Below, in pieces: positions 54,533-62,533 of a DNA stretch of 64,000 nt. Made by a program: the position numbers and the translations under genes. Below the pieces are notes generated by a model. The model was not told the origin of the DNA, did not search any database, and saw only the letters and a list, made by a program, of their open reading frames with translations. The first letter of the stretch is position 1. The number at the start of each line of letters is the position of its first letter. Source of the stretch: JASGKO01 sp049840595 (GTDB taxonomy: Bacteria > Verrucomicrobiota > Verrucomicrobiia > Chthoniobacterales > Chthoniobacteraceae); NCBI GenBank assembly GCA_049840595.1, contig JASGKO010000041.1, positions 186,001-250,000 on the forward strand, in the 5' to 3' direction.

Positions 54533-56927
54533 ATGACTTTCAAAACTCCGGCCATTTGCACTGCCTGTGCCCTCGTCACGCTCGCCTTTGGCAGCCTGGC
54601 CCAGGCCTCCTCTTCACGATCAGCACCGCTTCGACCACGGCCCAGACGCTGGGCAGCGGCTCGGGACAGACCGGCACGATTACCGCCGCCGGCTCGCTCA
54701 CCGTGAGCGGCAGCACGGTGGCCGTCACGATCACCGGCAATAACGAAACGCTCACCAACCTGGGCTCGCTCCTCCGGAGCGGCACGGTCGCGACATCCGC
54801 GACAACACGGGCGTGACCGGGCTGGTCGTCAACAACGGCAGCAGCACGAACTCCACCGCGGTGATGCAGACGGCGGACGCGGACGTGATCCAGATGAACA
54901 AGGCCAGCGCGAGCGTGACGCTGAACAACTGGGGCACGATGACCTCGCTGAACGCCTCGGCGGGCGGCGCACAGGTCATCGATTTCAACGCGATCACCAG
55001 CGGCGCCAATATCGTAAACAACTACTCCACCGGCGTGATGCAGGCGACGGAGGCCGATGCGGTGCGCCCGGGCGTAAATGGCGTGGTGAACAACGACGGC
55101 AAGATCAAATCCACCACGACCACCGGCAGCAGCAGTGACGGCGTGGATGCGCAGGCCAACACGGGGATCACGATTGTCAACGGCAACGCCTTCAGCGGCG
55201 AGACCGGGACCTCCACCGCCGTGATCGAAGGCGCGCGCCACGGCATCACCGGCGGCAACACCGCGACGGACAGCAGCGGCAATCCGACGGTCAACAACGG
55301 GGCCTATACGATGAGCATCACGAACAGCCTGGGCGCGACGATCCAGGGCGACAACGGCTCCGGCATCAACATTGACGGCTTGAACGCCAACGAAGTGGTG
55401 ACGATCGTCAACAACGGCACGATCACCGGCAATGGCCACGACATCGGCGACGGCAGCTCGCACGACGGCGACGGCGTGGACGTGGACGGCCTGGTGAACC
55501 TCACCAACACGGGCACGATCCGCTCGATCAACGCCTACGGCGGCCCGGCGGTCAACGGCGTGCAGCCGATTGAGAACAGCGAAGGCGTGACCGTGGGTGG
55601 CGGCACGATCATCAACTCGGGCACGATCGAAGGCAGCGTGGCCAGCGGCAACACCACGGCCATCGGTCGCGGCATCACGATTGCGGGCGTGGACAAGCTG
55701 ATCACCACCAGCAATGGCGTGGTCACGGAAACGGCGAGCCCCGTCCAGGCGCCCTACGGGGCGACGACGATCACGAACAGCGGCCTGATCAAGGGCGACA
55801 GCGATTCGGCCATCATCTTCAGCTCCGGGCTGTCGAGCGGCTTCAGCCACACGATCAACAACCAGGCGGGCGGCACGATCCAGACTGGCGCTACGGGCGC
55901 GGCGGCCATCCTCACGGCGGCCGATCCGGTGACGATCAACAACGCGGGCACGATTGACGGCTCCAGCAGCGGCCAGGCGATCACCGGCGGGGCGGCGGCG
56001 ATCACGGTGAACATCACCGGCGGCTCGGCGAGCGTGCTGGGGAATATCACCGGCGGCTCGGGGACCGCGGGCAACAGCTTCAGTGCCGATCCCGGCACGG
56101 GCAACAGCTTCACCTACAGCGGCGCGATCTCGAACTTCGACAGCGCGCAGATCAAGAGCGGCACGGTGACCTTTACCGGCGCGAGCACCTACACGGGCGC
56201 GACCACGGTGAGCGGCGGCAAGTTCCTCGTGAACGGCTCGATCACCAGCGCCACGACGGTGCAGAGCGGGGCGACGCTCGGCGGCACGGGCACGGTGGGC
56301 GGCATCGCCATCCAGGCGGGCGGCACGCTGGCTCCGGGCGCGGGCGTGGGCATCCTCACCGGCACGACCGCTTCCATCACCGGCAGCGGCGCGACCTACA
56401 ATGTAGATATCGCGGGCAGCGGCTCCACCGGCGCGACCAGCCCCCACGGCGAGAAGTACGATCAGACGGTGCTGAGCGGCACCGGCACGACGGGCGCGAC
56501 CGCGCTGAGCCTCGACTCCAGCAACTCCGTGCTGCGCCTGAGCCTCTCGGGCGCGCTGCAGGCGGGTGCTTATAACGCGAGTGGCACGAACACCAGCCTC
56601 GACAACCTGTTCCTCGTCTCGCTCAGCGATTCGACCGACCTGATCAGCGGTCACTTCGCCTTCGCGACGCTGGACGGCACGACGCTGGTGGCGATCGACT
56701 ACAGCGCCGCGAATGGACTCGGCGGCGTGAACGGCATCGGCACCTTCACCCTCGGTGGCCAGTCCTACGCGCTCAGCTACAGCGGCGATTCCGCCACCAA
56801 CGCGACGAGCGGCGGCAACGACGTGGTGCTGACCGCGGTGGCCGCGCCGGAGCCCGCCTCCTGCGGCCTCATCCTCGGCGGCATGGCCTTCCTGCTCAAC
56901 CTGCGCCGCAACCAGCGGAAGAGCTAA
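54533..56927 (+). CDS. PEP-CTERM autotransporter-like surface protein, two frameshifts
   Basis: A large beta-helical surface protein of about 798 residues. The signal peptide MTFKTPAICTACALVTLAFGSLAQA is in frame 1, LLFTISTASTTAQTLGSGSGQTGT in frame 2, and from RDNTGVTGLVVNNGSSTNSTAV the rest is in frame 3. The shifts lie near 54605-54612 and 54775-54800. The passenger has many N-x-G/T-I-x-G turns (TVNNGAYTMSITNSLGATIQG) and an autotransporter-associated repeat (STYTGATTVSGGKFLVNG). It ends in PEPASCGLILGGMAFLLNLRRNQRKS, a PEP-CTERM tail in place of an autotransporter barrel. Two frameshifts in 200 bases suggest low-quality sequence here. Confidence 0.8.
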
Positions 56928-56951
56928 ATCGGGCGGGAGTCTCCTGCACAA

Positions 56952-56986
56952 GAACGCCGCCGGGAAATGCTCCCGGCGGCGTTTTT
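56952..56986 (+). terminator. Strong terminator after the third PEP-CTERM gene
   Basis: AACGCCGCCGGG pairs perfectly with CCCGGCGGCGTT around a seven-base loop and is followed by TTTTTTC. It may also limit antisense transcription into the convergent FUSC gene. Confidence 0.88.
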
Positions 56987-57015
56987 TCTTTTTTGGAAAA
57001 ACCGCAGATGGTCGG

Positions 57016-59190
57016 TCAGCGCGCGCCTCCGCTTTGCTCGGCGGCCAGCAGCATGGCGGAGATTTCCGTCGTGGCGCGCGAGCATTGGGAGAAGACCCAC
57101 TCCTCATGATGCGATTCATCGGTGGAAGGCGTGGTGGCGAAGGTGATTTCCTCCAGCGCGGCTCTTGCCGACCGCAGCTTCTCCGGTGCGGGCTGCGGTT
57201 GCGCCAGCAGGCTGAGCGCAGCGTCCGCCGCATTCTGCCAGCGTTCCAGCAGCGGATCGGCAATCGCGGCCGGGCGCGTGGTGAGATGGATCAGCAACAA
57301 GTGCAGCAGGCGGGTGAGGCGCTGGTTGCCATTGGCGAGCGCGGCGGATTCCTCGACCGACTCCTGGGCATTGCGCGGCTCGCTGTACATGCGACGCAGG
57401 GAGGCGAAGACCTCGACATTCGCGGTGTCGAGGGACCGCTTGGCCGCGACGATTCGATCCGTGCGCCCGGTCCCGGCTTTCAAGCTAAGGCAGATCAGAT
57501 CGAGATAAGCCCCAGCCGCGAGCAACGCCTTCGAGAGAATGGGCTGGAAGCGGTCCCGTTCCCACGAGGGCCAGAACACATGCGCCGCGAGCAACGCGAG
57601 AATTCCCCCCGCCAGCGTGCAACCCACGCGCTCCACCGTCAGGCTCCAGGTCACGGGGCCGCCGATTTCGGTGAGCAGCACCACCATGAGGGTGACGAAG
57701 ATCACCGCGATGCCGTAGCGGCGTTTCAAGAAGTAGGCGAAAAGGAAGGTCGTGCCCGCCACCGCCGCGATGAGCACCGGATGTGGCAGGCTCAAGAAGA
57801 GCACGAGCGAGGCCAGCGCACTGCCGGTGACGGTGCCGAAGACGCGCTCCGCCGCGCGCTGGCGGGTCGAGCCGTAATCGGGCTGCATCACCACCACGAA
57901 GGTGAGCGGCAGCCAGTAGCCGTGCGGGATGTCGAACCACCGGTAGAGAAAGACCCCGGCCACCATCACCACGCCGAAGCGAATAATGAAGCGCAAGAGC
58001 GCGCGATCCAGGCGCGGGCTGAGGTTCAAGGCCGCGCCGAGCGAACCCAGTTTCCACGTATGCAGGTCGGTCAGTTCCAGCGAGAAAGCGCCGCGCTCGT
58101 TCGCACGATCGATCGTCTCGCGCAGGGCATTTTTCGTCACGGGCAGCAGGCACTCGAGCTGGCCGAGGATTTCCACGAGGGGCTCGGCATTGGGCAGGGC
58201 ATCGGCATGGGCCAGCACCCGACCGCGCGCCGCGCCGATGAGACTGGCGAGCCGCCGGAGCCGGACGTCGAAGGCGGCAAGATGCGCCGGTTGCCGCGAG
58301 ACCAGCGTGATCGCCGCCGAGCGCAGCAGATTCTCCAGCGAGCGCAGCATCGGCTGAAAGGACTGCATCACCTTGGCGCGGGAGCGGGGGTTGTCGATCG
58401 CCTCGACCATGGTCTGCAACGCCATCGCCCGGGTGGAAATCTGCGCCGAGAGGAGGTGCAGCCGTTCGAGCCGTTCCACAATCTTCCCCATGCGCTTGGA
58501 GCCCGCGGTCTGCAGGATGGTCAGGGTGCGGTCCAGCGTCTCGCGCTGGCGGCTTTCGCGCACGGTCAGCGCGGCATTGCGCGCGGTGCAGTCTTCCAAG
58601 TCCTCATCGTTCAAGGCGGCCACCAGATCCGCCGCGGCCAGCCAGCACTCCGCCGTTGCGGCGCGGAGGGGATGTTGCGGGCGGAAAGGCCAGAGCGCCA
58701 TTTGCAACACGACGGCCAGCGCGCCACCCGCCAGCGCCGCACCCGCATGAGCAGCCAGCGCGTGCGTGTGCACTGGCAGCGACATCGTGACGAGATAGAT
58801 GAGCGTGACCGGCGCCGCCAGCGCGGCCCCATACTCTGCGCTCAAATGCCGCAGCCCCCCGGCCACGACCGCAATGAAAACCGTGCACAGGACCGCCGCC
58901 CACAAATGACTCGCCGCCAGCCCGCCCATTACCGCGGAAATCGCGTACAACATGGTGCCCGAAAACAGGAACGCCAGCCGCAGCGAATACGAACCGCGCA
59001 AGTCCACCATCGCCAGGCTCTGCGCCGCGATCGCGCCGAGCGTAAGATCCAGGGGAATGCGCCCGGTCTCCGCCAGCAGCAGCGGGATCACCATCCCGAG
59101 CGTCGCCCGAATCCCGCGCGCCACGTCGGGGCTGGCGTTCTCCTTGAACGCCTCCAGCCAGGCAAACGGGAGCTTTCGCGTTCCAATCAT
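57016..59190 (-). CDS. FUSC-family inner-membrane transporter
   Basis: A 724-residue protein with two six-helix membrane blocks (about residues 20-170 and 395-540) separated and followed by cytoplasmic helical domains, the FUSC/YccS/AaeB layout. The second block includes the conserved YWLPLTFVVVMQPDYGSTRQRAAERVFGTVTGS motif, and the first the equivalent DLRGSYSLRLAFLFSGTMLY. AaeB homologues export aromatic carboxylic acids, but the substrate here is not determined. It is divergent from the amidase gene, with a long inverted-repeat element in the shared upstream region. Confidence 0.87.
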   Translation of the reverse strand: MIGTRKLPFAWLEAFKENASPDVARGIRATLGMVIPLLLAETGRIPLDLTLGAIAAQSLAMVDLRGSYSLRLAFLFSGTMLYAISAVMGGLAASHLWAAVLCTVFIAVVAGGLRHLSAEYGAALAAPVTLIYLVTMSLPVHTHALAAHAGAALAGGALAVVLQMALWPFRPQHPLRAATAECWLAAADLVAALNDEDLEDCTARNAALTVRESRQRETLDRTLTILQTAGSKRMGKIVERLERLHLLSAQISTRAMALQTMVEAIDNPRSRAKVMQSFQPMLRSLENLLRSAAITLVSRQPAHLAAFDVRLRRLASLIGAARGRVLAHADALPNAEPLVEILGQLECLLPVTKNALRETIDRANERGAFSLELTDLHTWKLGSLGAALNLSPRLDRALLRFIIRFGVVMVAGVFLYRWFDIPHGYWLPLTFVVVMQPDYGSTRQRAAERVFGTVTGSALASLVLFLSLPHPVLIAAVAGTTFLFAYFLKRRYGIAVIFVTLMVVLLTEIGGPVTWSLTVERVGCTLAGGILALLAAHVFWPSWERDRFQPILSKALLAAGAYLDLICLSLKAGTGRTDRIVAAKRSLDTANVEVFASLRRMYSEPRNAQESVEESAALANGNQRLTRLLHLLLIHLTTRPAAIADPLLERWQNAADAALSLLAQPQPAPEKLRSARAALEEITFATTPSTDESHHEEWVFSQCSRATTEISAMLLAAEQSGGAR

Positions 59191-59258
59191 CGGACTACGG
59201 CAAGGTTCTTCATCAGGAAGCTTAATTACCGCCTGATCCCGTCGCTAAATCAAGCCTC

Positions 59259-59527
59259 AGAGTCCGTGGAAAAATTAGGCAAGGGTGCGCGGGAGAGGAA
59301 AAAGGGCGTTGGCAAGGCGTGAGCGACGCGCATAGCCGCTGCGCTCGGCAAGAAGCGAACAACGCCGCCAGCACCCTTTTTCCACCCGCCCGAAGGGTTG
59401 GCGGTTGAATCGGGCAGCCCGGCGTTACTCCTCGGTCACAGATCGCGACGGATATGCTCCCTCGTCGCGCCTTGGTCTGCCCGATTCAGCCGCCAACGCA
59501 CCCTTGCCTAATTTTTCCACGGACTCT
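59259..59527. repeat. 269-bp element with perfect 31-bp terminal inverted repeats
   Basis: AGAGTCCGTGGAAAAATTAG (59259 on) and its exact reverse complement ending 59527 extend perfectly for 31 bases. An inner pair, TTGGCGGTTGAATCGGGCAG (59398) against CTGCCCGATTCAGCCGCCAA (59478), is almost perfect, and the loop holds further palindromic stretches. There is no coding capacity. It lies in the divergent region between the FUSC and amidase genes, where it may influence both promoters. The shape fits a MITE-like element. Confidence 0.8.
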
Positions 59528-59577
59528 TACAGAGATTGCACTTGTCAGCCCCCCGGATCGAAGGCAACTTCCGCCCA

Positions 59578-60654
59578 ATGTCCGGGCTTCGCACATGCGC
59601 CATTTTCCTGCTCGCCCTCTGCACCACGAAGGCGGCGGACTGGACGCTCATCAAACGCGGTGGGCGCGACTACGTGACGCTGCAGAATGTCGCCCAGTTC
59701 TATCAGCTCAATAACGTCTCCCGCGTGGGAAATACGCTTTCCCTTTCCGGCGGCGGTCACCTCATTCGCGGCGGCAACGGTTCGAGCGAGCTGTATATCA
59801 ACAATCTGAAGTTCATCCTCAGCTACCCGATTGAGGACTACGAGGGGCAGCCGATCCTTTCGCGGATGGACCTGGTGAAGGTGCTCGACCCCGTGATGCG
59901 CCCCAGCCGCATCCCGAGCGCGGGCCTCGTCGATACCGTGGTGCTCGATCCCGGGCACGGCGCGCAGGACAACGGCGCGTGGGGTCCCTACGGCTTTGAA
60001 AAAACCTACGCGCTGGATGTCGCCTATCGCGCCCGGCAGCTCCTGCAAGCGATGGGGCTGAAGGTACTGATGACCCGCTCGGACGACACCTTCATCCCGC
60101 TCGAAGATCGCGTGCGCTTTGCCAACCGGAACCGGAACGCCCTCTTCATCGCGATTCATTTCAATTCCGGCCAGGCCGCCGCCACCGGCGTGGAAACCTA
60201 CACGCTCGCCCCCCGCGGCGTGCCCTCCATGGCCGCCGATGGCCCGAAGCTCTCCGACTACAATCAATGCCCGGATAACATCAACGACCCGGAAAACATC
60301 GCCCTCGCCTGCGCGATGCACGCCTCGATGGTCTCCGCGACGCAGATGTACGATCGCGGGATCAAGCGTGCGCGCTTTGTGGTCATCCGCGACATCACCA
60401 TCCCCGGCGTGCTGGTCGAGGGCGGCTTCCTGAGCAATCCCGCCGATGCCCGCCGCATCGCCACCCCCGAGTATCGCCAGACGCTCGCCGGAGCCATCGC
60501 CCGGGCGGTGCGTAATTACCGCAACGCCGTCGGCTCCACCGCGCTGGCCGCCCAGGCCACGCCGACCCCCGGCGAGGTGGACGCCCGCTCCAGCTTCAAG
60601 GGGATGAACGAGTCGCCGAACATGCCGACCGTCATCACCCCCACCGCCCACTAA
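59578..60654 (+). CDS. N-acetylmuramoyl-L-alanine amidase (Amidase_3)
   Basis: A 358-residue zinc amidase that cleaves the bond between muramic acid and the stem peptide during cell-wall turnover or daughter-cell separation. Zinc ligands are H127 (DPGHGAQDNGAWG), E141 (FEKTYALDV) and H194 (IAIHFNSG), and the catalytic Glu is E281 (VLVEGGFLSN). The N-terminal part has a signal peptide (LRTCAIFLLALCTTKAA) and a copper-amine-oxidase-like segment (WTLIKRGGRDYVTLQNVAQFY). The tail is Pro/Thr-rich. MurI follows five bases later, so both act in peptidoglycan metabolism as one unit. Confidence 0.92.
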   Translation: MSGLRTCAIFLLALCTTKAADWTLIKRGGRDYVTLQNVAQFYQLNNVSRVGNTLSLSGGGHLIRGGNGSSELYINNLKFILSYPIEDYEGQPILSRMDLVKVLDPVMRPSRIPSAGLVDTVVLDPGHGAQDNGAWGPYGFEKTYALDVAYRARQLLQAMGLKVLMTRSDDTFIPLEDRVRFANRNRNALFIAIHFNSGQAAATGVETYTLAPRGVPSMAADGPKLSDYNQCPDNINDPENIALACAMHASMVSATQMYDRGIKRARFVVIRDITIPGVLVEGGFLSNPADARRIATPEYRQTLAGAIARAVRNYRNAVGSTALAAQATPTPGEVDARSSFKGMNESPNMPTVITPTAH

Positions 60655-60658
60655 GCCC

Positions 60659-61546
60659 GTGACCGCCTCCCTTTTCGTGCCCGCCCGTCCCGGCGCGCCC
60701 CAGCCCATCGGCGTCTTCGATTCCGGCTACGGCGGGCTCAGCGTCCTGCGCGAGTTGCGCCACGCGCTCCCACAATTCGACTACACCTATCTCGGCGACA
60801 GCGGTCGCGCGCCCTACGGGGGACGCGATCTTGAAACGATCCTCGACTTCGCCGAGCAATGCACCGAGCTGCTTTTTGCGGAAGGCTGCCGCGTCGTCAT
60901 CGTCGCCTGCCACACCGTTTCGAGCGTGGCGTTGCGCCACCTGCAACAACGCTATGCCGATGCCAGCCACCGCGTTCTCGGCGTCACCATTCCCGCGGCG
61001 GAAAATGCGGTGGCGGTGACCCGCGGCCACATCGGCCTGCTCGGCACGGCGCGCACGGTCGCGTCGCACACCTTTCGCACCGAGGTCCACAAGCTCAACG
61101 ATGCGCTGCGCGTGACCGAAGTCGCCGCCCCGCTGCTGGCGCCGATCGTCGAAGCGGGCTGGGAGAACAGCGAGATCGCCCGGCTGGCCATCCGTGAATA
61201 CCTCGCCGAGTTCGACGGCGCGGATACGCTGGTGCTGGGCTGCACGCATTATCCCCTGCTCCGCGCGAGCTTCGAGGAAAGCGTGCCCGCCCACGTCTCG
61301 ATCCTCGATCCCGCGCCCTTCGTCGCCGCCCGCTTTGCCCACTGGCAGGAGCGCCATCCCGAATTCGCCCCTTCCACCGGCGGCCAGCTGCGCGTCCTCT
61401 CCTCGGGCGACACCACCCTTTTCGCGGAAAACGGCGCGCGCTTTCTCGGCACTCCCCTCCCCGCCGTCGAGCACGTCGCCGAGCGGCACGGACGCCTGGT
61501 TCACGCCATCAACGGCAGCGAGCCGACCGGGCAATTCGTTCGCTAA
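60659..61546 (+). CDS. murI: Glutamate racemase
   Basis: A 295-residue racemase that supplies D-glutamate for peptidoglycan. The two catalytic cysteines are C84 (IVACHTVSS) and C195 (LGCTHYPLL), and the N-terminal FDSGYGGLSVLRE loop is normal. The first Cys motif is ACHT, where most MurI proteins have ACNT. The start is GTG, five bases after the amidase stop. Its 3' end overlaps the convergent LysR gene by four bases. Confidence 0.92.
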   Translation: MTASLFVPARPGAPQPIGVFDSGYGGLSVLRELRHALPQFDYTYLGDSGRAPYGGRDLETILDFAEQCTELLFAEGCRVVIVACHTVSSVALRHLQQRYADASHRVLGVTIPAAENAVAVTRGHIGLLGTARTVASHTFRTEVHKLNDALRVTEVAAPLLAPIVEAGWENSEIARLAIREYLAEFDGADTLVLGCTHYPLLRASFEESVPAHVSILDPAPFVAARFAHWQERHPEFAPSTGGQLRVLSSGDTTLFAENGARFLGTPLPAVEHVAERHGRLVHAINGSEPTGQFVR

Positions 61547-62433
61547 TCCGCTCCGACCGGTGCCTGCAGCTCCGCGGCCATCGCTTCCAGTTCGTGAAGG
61601 CAGGCGCGTTTGAACGGCGTGAGCGGCACGCTCCACATGGCTCCGACACTGAGCGGGGCGAACCCCTCCAGGGGCAGCACGCGAAGGCGGCGGGAAAGCG
61701 GCACGCCGGGGGTGCGAATGGAGAGGCCGATGCCAAAACCTTCCTCGACATACCGCGCAACGAGGTCGAGCGAATTTAACTCGAGCGAGACCGGCCACAC
61801 GATTTTCCGCCGCTCCAGCTCGCGATGGAAATGACGAAACGGACCGGCCGCGCCGGGGATGGTGACGAGGGGCTCGGCGATTCGATCCTGCTTCCACAGC
61901 TCGCCCGCATCCCGCAGGCGGCTGGCCCTGGGCACGAGCAGGACCAGCGGCAGCGTGATGAGCGCGGTGGCGTGAAGGCCGGGCGCCGGCTTGCCATCGA
62001 GCACGCCGATCCCGAGATCGATTTCCTGCGCCAGCAGTGCCTGCTCCAGCCGCTGCGTGCTCCCCTCCATCAGCGAAAACGCCAGCCGGGGAAAGTGCGC
62101 GCGGAGGCGGCGCATGAAGGCGGGCAGGTATTCGCGCTGGATGATCTCGACCGCGCCGAGCCGGAGCTGATGCTCGCTGCCGCCCCGGATCTTTTCCGCG
62201 AGCGGGCCGAGCCCTTCAAAAAATGGGCGGATGAAGGTGTAGAGCTCCTCTCCGGCCGCGGTGAGCGAAAACGGACGCCGCTGAAACAGCGCGGTGCCGA
62301 GATAATCCTCGAGCTGGATCAACTGCGCGCTGACCGCCGGCTGCTGGATGCCATAGGGCATGTGACGCACGGCAGCACTGATCCCGCCATGGCGGGCGAC
62401 GTAATAGAAAAGCTCCAGATGATGGATGTTCAC
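61543..62433 (-). CDS. LysR-family transcriptional regulator
   Basis: A 296-residue LTTR: winged-helix DNA-binding region MNIHHLELFYYVARHGGISAAVRHMPYGIQQPAVSAQLIQLEDYLGTALFQRR (written here with Met for the GTG start), then a periplasmic-binding-like effector domain (LRLGAVEIIQREYLPAFMRRL...GFGIGLSIRTPGVP). I chose GTG at 62433 because it begins exactly at the usual LysR N-terminus; a longer reading adds 42 residues unlike the family. The first helix includes an unusual YGIQQPAVSAQ recognition segment. It is divergent from the DUF2339 gene, which it may regulate; the effector is unknown. Confidence 0.88.
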   Translation of the reverse strand: MNIHHLELFYYVARHGGISAAVRHMPYGIQQPAVSAQLIQLEDYLGTALFQRRPFSLTAAGEELYTFIRPFFEGLGPLAEKIRGGSEHQLRLGAVEIIQREYLPAFMRRLRAHFPRLAFSLMEGSTQRLEQALLAQEIDLGIGVLDGKPAPGLHATALITLPLVLLVPRASRLRDAGELWKQDRIAEPLVTIPGAAGPFRHFHRELERRKIVWPVSLELNSLDLVARYVEEGFGIGLSIRTPGVPLSRRLRVLPLEGFAPLSVGAMWSVPLTPFKRACLHELEAMAAELQAPVGAD

Positions 62434-62533
62434 AGGATTGAGGAAATCAATGATCGCGCTGGTTTTATCAATTAACGCCCGCACGGGGAAGCGTCGTATT
62501 CTGCGCCGCAATCCCAACGAAGGAAAGTCATCC

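Noticed and set aside
54576..57263. An 895-codon minus-strand open frame opposite the beta-helix gene
   Set aside because: Repetitive Ala/Arg/Val-rich antisense translation of a repetitive coding sequence; no motif.
57034..59322. A 762-codon plus-strand open frame opposite the FUSC gene
   Set aside because: It is an Arg/Gln/His-rich antisense shadow. The minus strand codes for a well-formed membrane transporter.
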